Source: Dipylidium caninum (Eukaryota > Platyhelminthes > Cestoda > Cyclophyllidea > Dipylidiidae). Taken from it: a stretch of 64,000 nt of DNA. The stretch spans positions 159,001 to 223,000 of the forward strand of contig QEYB01001179.1 of assembly GCA_017562135.1 (NCBI GenBank). Reading direction: 5' to 3'. The notes under the pieces are model-generated. The model did no database searches. It was not told the DNA's origin and worked only from the letters and a program-made list of their open reading frames with translations. This document shows positions 11,801-22,672 of the stretch, piece after piece. Every line of letters begins with the position of its first letter. The first letter of the stretch is position 1. Both the position numbers and the translations under genes were made by a program.

Positions 11801-14800
11801 ATAATGCTGATAGGAATGAAAGGAATGGTACTGGTTAGCCTTGAATCAGTCCTTAAAATGTCTCCACTGAGGGCCCCCAGCAATAGGCGTGATGATTGGA
11901 CCACAAAAGCATTCTGAAATGCTTATCTTCTTGTGGTTGCAGCTGTTGGAGACTATAATTAAATACCACAAGTGGGTCTTCTCGCCCGACTTGGGGCTGG
12001 AGAGTGGGTGCTTCGTGCCCGAGGACTCGGACCAGGTGCTGCTCACGGACGAGGCTCTGGCCGAAGCTATGGCCGCCTCCGCTGGCAGTTCAGAGGGTCT
12101 TGAGTTTGCAAACCAACCAGGACGCTCTGAGGGTGAGTGGAGCCTCATTTCATGCTGGTTAAGGCTGCCTCTCGACACCGCAACCTTCTCTGCTATCCTC
12201 TGTTCTGTTGACTCCTGCGTTTTCACTGTCCTGTCTACTTTAAATTCCTCAGTCTATTCCACTTGTCTGCAACCTTCACTCCCAGGCCTGCACCGGTCAA
12301 CGCTTCGTGGACTTCCTGGCTTTTACTGACGCCTACCTTTTAGCGCGGAATTGGATAATTCTTGACTCTTTTCTCTACTTTCCGCATATTTCCCACACTT
12401 TTCAGTCTTTCTAATACACATCATGAAAGCGGCATTTCTATCCGCCTTCTTAACTCGGTGTCCTTCCTAATGACTGCAGAATTGACTTGGCCCGTCTTTC
12501 AGCAACACGACCCTCGACACTTCTTCATCCCTTTAAGGTGACGTGCGTCCAGTGCTTCAAGAAATGCTTCACGCTGCAGCTCTCCTCCCTCCGCCACCCT
12601 CCACCTCAGATTTGGAGATGGCCGAGGAGCCGGGTCCCAGTCTCGACAAGCCCACCAACGTGGCCACCGTCGTGGAGCAGGCGCTCGAATCGAGCGCCGT
12701 GGAATTGCAGGAGGCGCAACAACAGCATCAACACTTGCAGCAACAACAGCAGCACCCACATCATCAGCGCGACCGACCGGTTAGCCAGCCGGGCGGAGAG
12801 TCTCGGTCGCGCAAGCAAGAGAGGTTAGTGCGTCGCTCCTCCCTAATCTACTGTTGTGTAGTAGACCTCCCTGTTGCACGGGCGGATGGAACAGTGAATT
12901 TGGTATAGACACCACGATCCGCTTGCAATCACCTCGCCTTCACACCACATTTGGGCTGCTTCTATTAACCCTTTGCCTTTTATTTTCTCCTATTTTAAGG
13001 TCCCTCTCGGTGGGACGACGGAGAGAAGAACGTAAGTTTCTGGCTATACATTAAACATTTGCTTGACCCTAATTCACCCTTAGCGTCTATTCAACCCGTC
13101 CACGTCTTATTTTTGCCCGAGACCCCAGTGTCACACATATGTGACGCATACTTTTATTTGTTCAACACAGTCGAACCACTGCCACCGATCTGCTCTGGCA
13201 AGTTGACGCACCAATATTTTGGTTGATTACTTGCAGACTTGGAGATTTTCTTCGTGTGAGATTTGCGGAGCCATGATTATGATTATGTTTAGTGTTGACA
13301 ACAAATTGGCATTTAACACCAAATGGAAGAACTTACAACTCATTGTGTGTGCGTGTGTGTGTGTGTCATCATCTCCGTTTGCCGTTTTACTCCGAGTTCT
13401 TCTTAACCATTTGAGGGTGAGATTTAATTCCCTCAGCACTTTCGCGGAGTGAAACAAGGCGACAGGTTCTCTGTCGGACTTGGGTTGGACCGTCCACCTC
13501 GCACTCGACGGGGAGGCAGTGTTTGGTCAAATGGGTCTTGAGTAGAATGGCCGAGGGGCAAATTATTCCGTGGAATTATAAAAATAAATCAACTTTTTTC
13601 AATCCAGTGATTCTAAATAATGAATTGCGCCTTGTTTGTTACCTCTCGTCCGCGGATATGCCCGAAGTGCGTCGCTATGCCTGTCAATAATAAGCAAAAA
13701 TTTTTAAGAAAGCAACTCCAAATAAAAATGTACCAGAATGTGGGAAAGTAGTCCATTCAGTTGGGTCATTTCGTTTGCCATACGATAAGTTGGGCCGTGA
13801 GGAGTTTTGTTTCAGACAACCTTGCCGATTCAGCAGCGCCACTTCCGCATGAGTCGTTTAATTCGGCCACTTTGGCCAGGAGATGATATGCCTTGAAATG
13901 CCAAGGCTCAGGTGACGAATTGGGAGGCGGATGAGGACTCTCGCGGTGTAGGTGGTGGGTGGCTACTCTGATCGTCGAATGCCGCGCGGTTCGATGATGC
14001 TCGACGTTCCACAGCGGTGACGTCCTCTTCATCTTCGACCGCTTCTCTTTAATTTCGCGTTGTTGCTTGTAAATCGCACCTGTGAGACTGTCGAGTAGCC
14101 GTGACATTTTGACTCTTTTGAGTTAGGCGATTCAACAACCTGTAACAACTGCTTCTGCAGTCTACCTTCGACAATTTTTATTTCGAAGGTGGAGAATCTC
14201 ATCGGTGTTGAGTTATGGTCTCTCGGTGAGCGGAAGGCGCAGTTAGCAAACGTTTTTGACGAATAGTCAATGTCTCTCAATCCACCGTCAGCATATCATC
14301 CGCTTGCCAAAATATTCCCCCACTGAAAGCCGAATTGAGGCAAGAAGTGGCAGATGATGGAGTGCCGGGGTAAACTTTCTTTCAACAAAGTCAAAACAGT
14401 TTCCTCAGAGGTCCACTCTGGCCCTACTAGCTGTTAATCCTTTTCGAAGAAGCCGAGGATATGCCGAAAGTGGGCAATGGAGGGTCCATAGGCAGAGCCA
14501 GCGGCGGCAAGCTGTCGTGTTTTGTGGTGGTCAACGTAGTTACCGCTGTCGCTCAACAATTTAGCGTGAGCGAGAATGGTGAGGTGGTGGGAAATCCCCG
14601 CTCCGTTGCCGTTGGCTGCACTTAGCGGAAAGCCAACACACTTTCTGGCGAGCCTTCGACGTCGCAATCTATTTGTCACTGCTGCCACGTGTGGGAGGCA
14701 CTAACGTTAACATGCGTCTGTCTACTCATATGTGGTGACATTTATCCATTTCCCTGCCTCGTGCTGCGAGAGGACGGGAACCACCCTGCTGCCGATGTCT

Positions 14801-15942
14801 TCAACGCACGACTCTTGCTCTCCATTTAGAGTGACCCTACCTCACCCCACCTTCCTCGTAAGTTAATCTGGTTGCCCACGCAACACGACTGTCTTTCCTT
14901 TATAACCCCCCACTCGCAGTTGTTGTCTCGGCGTCTGGCTTCCCATCATCTGTTGTCATTGCCACTTTATTTCGCAATTTATGCGCACTACTGCAGACGG
15001 ATCATAAGGTGGAATCTTTTGCCTTGAGTGTGTGTGTGTGTGTGTGTGTGTACGAGTATTACTTGATTTGTTCTTCACCCTTTTTGCATGTCACGCCAGT
15101 GAAGTTGTGCTCTTCTTGGCTGCTGTATTGCACGATACAGCTAAGTGTTACACTTGCTTTGTGTATGGCTTAGGACAATGGAGTGGAATTACAAGCGGGT
15201 AAACAGGAGACTATTGCCACGTTTGCAGAGAGAGGCGGGAGAACCAACCAGATTTGCCCATTTTCTTGACCTAAATGCACGAATACGCACGTCCACCACC
15301 AACGCAAATTCTAAGGATGAATCATGTAAATTGGCTTATACAAAAAATGTAACGATAAAAAAGAGTTTCCAGCGTCTAGGAGCGCTTTAAGAAATATTTG
15401 AAAAAAATTGGAAGCTACAACTAGCACTTCTAATTTGATTTGCGAACCTAGAACCCGCTTTCTTGATAACGAATGAAGGCTGCTGTGATGAAGAGAGAGA
15501 AGATTCCTTATCTGCCCGCATGCAACACCCGCTTACGAAACACATGCCAATGACATCGCTGCCTCCCGGCACAACAAGCTTTAATCCGTCCCCGAACCCC
15601 TCTGCAATCAATCCCAACAGGGCGGCACCTTCTTCCCTTTGGCATCCCTTCCATCGACAACGTCTTCACAGTGGCGAAGAAGCAGCTATCAGCAAGTCGA
15701 CGATGGAGAAGGCATTTGTCGAGGCAGGAGAAGAGATCTACAGCATTAGTCGTCTGGTAACTTTTCGACGGTCCAAGTCCTGTCGACGGCGGGATGAGAG
15801 TGGCGTTGAAGTGAAGGATCCCCCGGAATTTAAACATGATGACACGGATGTGCAACCACTAGAACCGACATCTCCCACGACCGGTCGCCGAACACCATTA
15901 CGAGTCCGACACCACAGTCTACGTAAATGGTGGTTCAACTAG
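8815..15942 (+). CDS. RhoGAP-domain protein, ARHGAP21/23-like (C-terminal part)
   Basis: Rho-family GTPase-activating protein: it would stimulate GTP hydrolysis by Rho, Rac or Cdc42 at membranes and the cytoskeleton. Exons I can support are 8815-9003, 9995-10120, 10197-10305, 10797-11085, 11943-12132, 12553-12823, 13000-13031 and the last exon 15452-15942. The RhoGAP domain covers the second to fifth of these. GIYRVSGN carries the arginine finger (codon 10067-10069), LKTLLRNLPDSL is the second conserved block, and the Asn-containing block after NLALV is present. Spacing of the first exon to the domain matches ARHGAP21/23 better than other RhoGAPs. One base is missing near 11010 (see findings). 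After the domain come acidic, Gln-rich, Arg-rich and Ser-rich tails. Exons between 13032 and 15451 are unresolved; 13171-13230 and 14270-14369 are candidates. The 5' end of the gene is not established. Confidence 0.8.
11086..11942. other. 857-bp RhoGAP intron holding an unexplained - strand open frame
   Basis: The intron between the fourth and fifth supported RhoGAP exons holds a - strand open frame of 121 codons (11904-11539). It is GC-richer than its flanks, with a hydrophobic segment near IPISIIVLLPLCLTYNAV. I recognise no family. It may be a repeat-element fragment. Confidence 0.3.
12717..12765 (+). repeat. CAA/CAG-rich tract encoding Gln/His
   Basis: Mixed CAA, CAG and CAT codons encode a Gln/His run inside the exon 12553-12823 of the RhoGAP gene. 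Such tracts are often length-variable between individuals. Confidence 0.8.
13344..13366. repeat. (GT)n microsatellite
   Basis: A GT dinucleotide run with one GC interruption lies in an intron of the RhoGAP gene. Confidence 0.9.
15028..15052. repeat. (GT)n microsatellite
   Basis: An uninterrupted GT dinucleotide run lies in an intron about 400 bases before the last RhoGAP exon. Confidence 0.9.
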
Positions 15943-16230
15943 GCCTCTCTCCCGCCTTTCTATACCGCCCCCCCTCCCACTATTTCGCCTTCCAGAGAAT
16001 TTTTTCGAAGCCCTCTGCCAAGATAACAGTTATACTCTGGCAGATTCACATCTTCCACTGCGAAAACCTTTATCGCACCACTGTACAAAATTTAAACCAG
16101 CAATATCTTGTAGAAAAATTCCCTTTTACCCCCACTACTCTTCCTTCCTGTATGCTTTCTGCGGCCAAAGAAAATAAGATGACAGATCAGAGCTTCTTCT
16201 CACCCCATCCCGCTCCCCATTTCCCAATAT

Positions 16231-16346
16231 AATAAAAACTGTGGTCAAGAGAATACATCCACATATACATGGAAACGCGAGTTTTCTGTGCGCACGCGAA
16301 AATGTACTCCAAGAAAGAATTTTACGGACTTTTTTGACCAAATAAA
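16231..16346 (+). terminator. Two candidate polyadenylation signals of the RhoGAP gene
   Basis: AATAAA occurs at 16231-16236 and again at 16341-16346, about 290 and 400 bases after the stop codon at 15940-15942. Either could define the 3' end. The convergent SERF gene ends 600 bases further on. Confidence 0.5.
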
Positions 16347-16946
16347 AACTCTATTACTCTTTACTTCATCGATTTTCGGTTATGAACTTGGCGGTGGGAA
16401 AAACATCCGCAAACAGTATAGTGGCACTAATAAATCGCCCTAATAAACAAGCTATAAAATTGTTAAGGTAAAAGCTCAAGTAACATCAAATAATTTTTAA
16501 CTCGTCACATGACAATTAACTACAACATTGCGCAACACACCTCAAATGCAGAATATGTAGTTAAGGGATAAGAAAACCACAATTGCTGTTAGTCTACAAA
16601 TATAAAGATAGAAAACTGGGTTCTCCAAAGGGAAAAAAGCTATTGAAATGAGAGGATGTAACGAGGCGGAAAAGCCAAACTGGATGTGGAAATGCGTTGC
16701 CACAAAATATCGTGAAACAAAGGCCTAATGTGGTAAGTTATTTCCGAACTGTTAAACAGGGTGAATGAAAAAATCTAACAGGTATGAAACTTGACACACC
16801 AAATCGGTAGTAGAACAAAATGCAAGGCCACAAACCGTATGCACTTAGTAAGAGTGCAAAAAAACAATGAACAAGATCGAATACGGTTAATAAAGGAGAA
16901 ATAAGGGCGTTACATATATGACAGTAGTTAATTTGGTACAAGCCTC

Positions 16947-17212
16947 TCAGGTACTTTGTTGAGATTCATTTTTCTTAGCCTGCTTCGCCTGAAGAGCAGC
17001 AGCGTCCCTGATTTGAATAAGATAACAAGAATGCACATACCTCTGCCGCCGTTCTTCGAGGGATAGCCCCTTGTTCCCAGCTTTATCTTTCGCGCCCGAT
17101 TTCTTCTGATTTTCCTTTTGTTTTTGTTGGTTTTTTTGGCGGGCCAATTCACGCTGATTGCCACCTGAAACACTGTCAGTTAACAAGTTTTCAAAGACAG
17201 CCTACGAGTCAT
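16947..17212 (-). CDS. SERF: SERF / small EDRK-rich factor (4F5 family), complete
   Basis: Small highly charged protein of the SERF family, whose members (MOAG-4, SERF1/2) modulate protein aggregation and bind nucleic acids. The coding exons on the - strand are 17212-17206, 17164-17041 and 17007-16947. Joined, they give 192 bases, 63 residues plus stop, the usual SERF length. The first exon holds only seven coding bases. Splicing a 41-base intron restores the family signature, MTRGNQRELARQKN. A 33-base second intron then restores RRQRDAAALQAKQAKK. Without splicing, the open frame starts differently and loses the conserved Arg3, so the spliced start is preferred. The middle is Lys/Gln rich. 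It is tail to tail with the RhoGAP and head to head with UBA1, about 1.5 kb away. Confidence 0.93.
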
Positions 17213-18721
17213 GGTAAGTCAAACGACCACGACAATTAAAGTCCAAAAAAGAAAAGAACGCAGAAACAACGATAACGAGCTCGCGACCCGACAGGGTCAA
17301 TAAATGAACCAATCCGTGTTTGGTGTAGAACGATAAATTAAAATTGTTTAAAACAAAATGAATAGTTAATAAACTTTGCGTTAGGTTTATTATACATTAT
17401 GCCTTAAACTAGAACAAGCATTAGTTGAACCCGCTGTGAGTATCTGGCGTTAGATAAACTACACTATGCCTTATTTAGACTATATCGACAAACACATTTT
17501 GAAACCCCGATACTAGCACAGTGAATTGAACACTGCAGGCAATCTATCCCACCTGGCGGTCTGCATAATTAAAGTAGGGCCAATTTCCTAAATACATAAA
17601 TTGAAATTGTTAAGAGTAAAGAATTTATAGCACTCTCTAAAACGTGGATATTGGAACCTTTGGGCGGAAGAGAAAGCAGTTTACCATACTTACTTTCACG
17701 ATGTGCCACATTTTGTTACTAGGTGGGGAAAAGATGGTGAAATGTTAAAATGAGTTGGAGTACACCCCACAGGTACATACATTTTCTCGAGAAATGCTTC
17801 TTCCGATGCTCTACTTCATGTGACGAGATGTTAGAATATCTACGAGTTGCGAGGATTCCTAGTAGCCCCGAATTTTTACGCAGTTGTTTCAGTGTCTCAA
17901 TGATAGAATAACCTTAGACAACAATGCTTACCAAGATATCACAGACAATAAGTTTCTCCAGGATTAATAACTCAAATCTGCTGCTGTATTGAATAACGCA
18001 CTCAATGATGTTCGTCTCTCGAGTGAATTATGTCAGTTCTCTCCCTTGTCATGCGAATTTTCGTGTTTTCCTTGGCAAATTGGGCCTCGGAGAAGTTTTC
18101 CCTCCGTATTGAGATTTTAGGATTATTTTTGCCTTAAAAGTGAATACATTTGCGTAGCACCCCCAATTATGAGTGGGGAAGCATCATTTAAAACTCATTC
18201 TAATTTCAAACTATGAAAATTTTTAAATACATAGGTAAAATATAAATGGCAGTGGTCTGATTTATTTCTGTCCCACTTGATTTCTTCATCTCGAGATATT
18301 AAGCATAAGTTACGCATATGGAGCTGGTCGTGTGCCTCCATGGTAGTTTTATTCTATGAGGTCTTGCATTTGTGTTGGTATGATTTGAACTACTAAGTAC
18401 ACTTGTTCTGGAATGCACTCTTGCCCCGTGGGATTCACTTATAGCCCTGAAAAACTTATTTCCAAGCCACTTCGCGCGATATTTTGTATTATTAATACAT
18501 ATGGTATGTGTTTTCCTCAGTCAATTTAGCTAAATGACTTTTCTATTATATCTTAGGGACTTCATCTTACGGATTTATTCGCGATACGATTGGTCAGTAG
18601 TACGCCTCTCTGCCCAATTAGACTACTCCCTTCGTTTTCCTCCCGTTGGTTTCGCGTGATTTGCGCCCGCAATTAGTCCTACCGTATTTAAGGCGGGTTT
18701 GAATGTTTTTCTGCGCCTTAG
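17213..18721. other. Intergenic region between divergent SERF and UBA1
   Basis: AT-rich sequence with no supported coding exon. Promoters for both divergent genes are expected here, but I see no distinctive core element I would defend. A pyrimidine-rich stretch at about 18700-18721 ends in AG directly at the UBA1 start codon. Confidence 0.5.
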
Positions 18722-18724
18722 ATG
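18700..18724 (+). promoter_or_regulatory. Possible spliced-leader acceptor abutting the UBA1 ATG
   Basis: The bases just before the ATG at 18722 are tttttctgcgccttag, a T/C-rich stretch ending in AG exactly at the start codon. Flatworms trans-splice a spliced leader that ends in AUG onto many mRNAs (established knowledge). An acceptor here would place that AUG directly in frame with the UBA1 start. It could also be a cis acceptor for a 5'UTR intron or chance. Confidence 0.35.
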
Positions 18725-21700
18725 TCTTCACCTCCACCAGCGAAGAGACAGCACATAATTTTGACTGAAGAAACATCCTCACCACTCATAACTAAAACGA
18801 ACAGCATTTATAATTATAATAACCACGTAAACCGCACCTTAGTATTTTGATATTTCCTAAATCTAGGTTATGGGAGTCAACGGTGAATCAGGTGTTGATG
18901 AGAACTTGTACAGTCGCCAGATTTATGTAATGGGCACTGATGGCATGAAGAAAATGGCTAACACTAGAATCCTTATAACCGGCCTTTGTGGTTTGGGTTT
19001 GGAGATTGCCAAAAATCTTGTTTTGGGAGGCGTTGGCTCCATCGATTTGCACGACCCCGAAGATATTACGTCTTCCGAACTGTCCTCCAATTACTACGCT
19101 TCGCCGGAGGATGTCGGTAAAAATCGTTGTGAAGTGGCAAAGCCCAAATTGGCCGAACTAAATACCTATGTTAGTCTTACCATTGTCACGGAAAAAGAGC
19201 TAACCGCCGAAATACTGCAAACATATCAGGTTGTTGTATTTGCCAGAGGAAATATGCAGCAATGGAAGAAGTTAACCAAGATCTGCCACGAAATGGGCAT
19301 AAAGGTCATTTGCACTAGAACTTGCGGTCTCTTTGGCCAAGTTTTTTGTGATTTTGGCAAGGATTTCATCGTCTTTGATACAACTGGTGAACAACCGAGC
19401 TCGGTTTTCATTCAATCGGTCGAACAGGTACGCCTGCTTATTCAACGGACAAGCTGCTTTAGAGTAAGGAGGGGGTCGTTGTTACTGTTGAAGATTCTAA
19501 TCATGGTCTTCATGATGGCGATTATGTTACATTTTCTGAAATTAAAGGAATGATAGAGTTGAATGGGTGTGAACCACGGCAAGTGAAAGTCTTAGGTTGG
19601 TACATAAGTTTTTTGATCTCAATCGAATTTCTAGGTCCTTCGGCCTTTTCGATCGGTGATACTTCACGATTTTCCGGATACGTTGGTGGTGGTCTTTGTA
19701 CTCAAGTTAAAATGCCGGAGAAGAATAGCTTCGTATGTTTTTTATTCTTGTTCCTTATTATCCGCTTTAGCTTGAAATGTCTGAGTCTTACAAAGCTCCA
19801 AACTTCGTCATAAGCGATTTTGCGAAAATTGAGACACCAGCGCAGTTACACCTATTTTTCGAGGCTCTATCACAGTTCGAAATGCATTACAACCGCGTCC
19901 CGACTCCGTGGGACGAGGAAGATGCTGAAACTTTTGTCGAGTGTTGCAAAACTGTTAACACAGATCTGAGCGATACGGGAGCTCGTGTTGAACAGATTGA
20001 TGAGGTTTTAGCTAAAATATTCTCCTATATTTCTGCCGGGACCTGCTGTCCTATCCAGGTCAGAATTTATAAAATTTCAATAAAAGCTACTTTAGTCTGT
20101 TATTGGTGGTATCGTTGCCCAAGAAGTAATGAAAGCTTGTACTGGACAATTCCGGCCAATTAATCAGTGGTTTTACTTTGATGCCACTGAATGCTTACCT
20201 CTTCCCTGGTGTAAACACGAGATCGGAACCGTTCTTTCGAAAGAAGATTTAACCACCTCTCAGGCTCGTTACGAGGGCCAATGTAAAATCTTCGGAAAGC
20301 AATTTCAGCAAAAGCTGGGCAACCTTAATTACTTCATCGTAAGAAGGCTTATTTTGTAACCTGTCAATCTCCAAGGTTGGTGCCGGGGCTATTGGATGCG
20401 AGCACCTGAAAAACTTCGCTATGATGGGCGTTTCCTGTCACCATGGCAAACTTTTTATCACTGATATGGACATTATCGAGAAGTCAAACCTCAATCGTCA
20501 GTTCCTTTTCCGTCCGTGGGATATTGGGAAGTGCAAATCCACCATCGCGGTCTCCGCCGCCAAGTCTATAAATCCAGAGGTAGGGTCTGTATCTTCAACT
20601 TTATTTCTCAAAAGTTTAATGTTATTCCTCATGAGAACAAAGTAGGCCCCGAGACGGAGGCTGTGTATGACGACGCCTTTTTCGAGGCTCTCGACGGCGT
20701 TGCCAACGCACTTGATAACATCGAGGCTCGCACTTATATCGATCGCCGTTGTGTTTACTATCGTAAACCCCTTTTGGAGTCGGGTACACTTGGTACCAAA
20801 GGCAATGTTCAAGTAGTTATTCCATACCTCACGGAGTCGTATTCTTCATCTCAGGTAAGGTTAATGTCACTGACGCTTATTGCTCTTAGGATCCCCCCGA
20901 GAAGTCGATCCCGATGTGCACTTTAAAGAACTTTCCGTATCAAATTGAACACACTCTCCAATGGGCACGCGATACTTTTGAGGGTCTTTTTGTACAACAG
21001 TCTAACTCCCTTCTCTCGTATATTCGGAATCCGGACGAATTTATGTCGAAAATGGGATCAATGACAAATCAGGCCTTGGATATTTTGGAGCCTCTTAAGG
21101 CCAATCTCACCGTCTCTTGCCCCAAAAATTTTGAGGACTGTATTACTTGGGCGCGGAATCTATGGCAGGTGCGTCTTTATCTCTACATTTCAGATTTAAA
21201 TTGTAAAAATTCTCTTTTATCCGCCTTTCGTCACCCCCAGGAACTTTACTCCAATTCTATTCGTCAACTGCTTTTTAACTTCCCCCCGGACCACAAAACT
21301 ACCACTGGCGCCCCTTTCTGGTCAGGAACTAAGCGCTGCCCCAGTCCTTTAAATTTCAATGCCAGTAATGTAAGTTGGATTCCAGCATTCTCCACACATT
21401 GACAGCAATAAACGTGTAATTTGTTCCTTTCATCAGTCTACTCATTTGGACTTCATTGTGGCCGCGGCAAATTTGCGAGCCTTCATTTACGGTTTACCGG
21501 GTTCGCGTGACACCGCGATGATTGCGAAGAAGGCGAGTGCTCTGAAGGTTCCTGAGTTTACCCCCCGAAGTGGCGTTATCATTGAAGTTTCCGATAACGA
21601 AGCTGCCGCTCGTCCTCGTGTATATGCACAAGACTCGAGGCTCGATGAATTGAAAAAGTCCATGCCTAAAGGGGGTATGTTATTTCTTCATTCAACCGCT

Positions 21701-22672
21701 TTGTCTACGACCTTATTGCTACCATGCATTGGTTGCATCACTTCGTGAAACAGCGAAACGCGTTCGCCCGTGCCCTACTTGCGCACACATGGTTTCTAGC
21801 AATAGCTTGGAGCGGATAGTTCTTTCATTCGTGCTTTTTTCTTTACTTCACTCATCTAGACGATCTCCCAAAGACCAGCATAAATCCAGTAGACTTCGAA
21901 AAAGATGACGACAGCAACTTCCACATGGATTTCATCACAGCAGCAAGCAACTTACGTGCGGAGAACTATGGAATTGCACCTGCGGACAGGTTGAGGAGTA
22001 AGTTAATTGCTGGGAAGATCATCCCTGCCATTGCAACCACCACCAGTATTGTGTCCGGTCTGGTTGCCATCGAGCTTTTGAAGGTAACTTTGGTTCACTC
22101 TGCCATATATTTTGGGTGCAGGTCTGAATCTTGAACCTTAATTTTCTTATTAGCTTGCTCAGGGTCACAATGACTTGGCGCTATATAAGAACACTTTCTT
22201 GAACCTCTCATTGCCTTTCTTCGGCTCCTCGGAACCGGTCCCGCCCAAGTCATGGAAGTACTATGAACACAGCTTCACCATTTGGGATCGCTTTGAAGTG
22301 CCTGGTGGTTTAACACTCCAGCAATTTCTTGATTACTTCAAAAACCAACACAAGTTGGAGATAACAATGCTCTCACAAGATGTATCCATGCTTTATTCCT
22401 TCTTTATGCCTTCAAACAAACGCAATGAGCGTCTTAAAATGCAGTAAGTGCCTTTCATCCTTGGTATTCAATCTCCTCTGACACCTCTCTAACAGGAACT
22501 GTCGTTATTTTTCAGGATGCCGCAGTTGGTGGAGACGGTGAGCAAAAAGCGCATTCCGCCGCACGTAAATGCCCTGGTGTTTGAACTCTGTGCCACAGAT
22601 TTAGATGGAGAAGATGTGGAGGTGCCGTACGTTCGCTACGTCCTTGACAAGAAGCCCACTAGCGCGAGCTAA
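18722..22672 (+). CDS. UBA1: Ubiquitin-activating enzyme E1, complete, 14 exons
   Basis: E1 enzyme: adenylates ubiquitin with ATP, forms a thioester on its own cysteine and passes ubiquitin to E2s, in cytosol and nucleus. Exons are 18722-18826, 18867-19427, 19463-19595, 19635-19732, 19771-20058, 20096-20338, 20376-20579, 20615-20854, 20890-21168, 21241-21369, 21437-21674, 21860-22083, 22154-22443 and 22516-22672, in phase throughout, giving 1062 residues (human UBA1 is close to this). Visible motifs are [12 protein letters not shown] (inactive adenylation half), VGAGAIGCE and [13 protein letters not shown] (active ATP site), and MCTLKNFP with the catalytic Cys at 20917-20919. The C-terminal ubiquitin-fold domain ends at VRYVLDKK. 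An ATG at 18870 is also possible, but the upstream exon adds [10 protein letters not shown], resembling the human N-terminus with its basic nuclear signal, so I prefer 18722. Confidence 0.96.

Noticed and set aside
13766..14688. Three - strand open frames (113, 83 and 84 codons) inside the RhoGAP gene
   Set aside because: They lie antisense to the region where + strand C-terminal RhoGAP exons are expected, and the + strand shows open frames with donors at the same places. I could not show which strand is coding, so no - strand gene is called.
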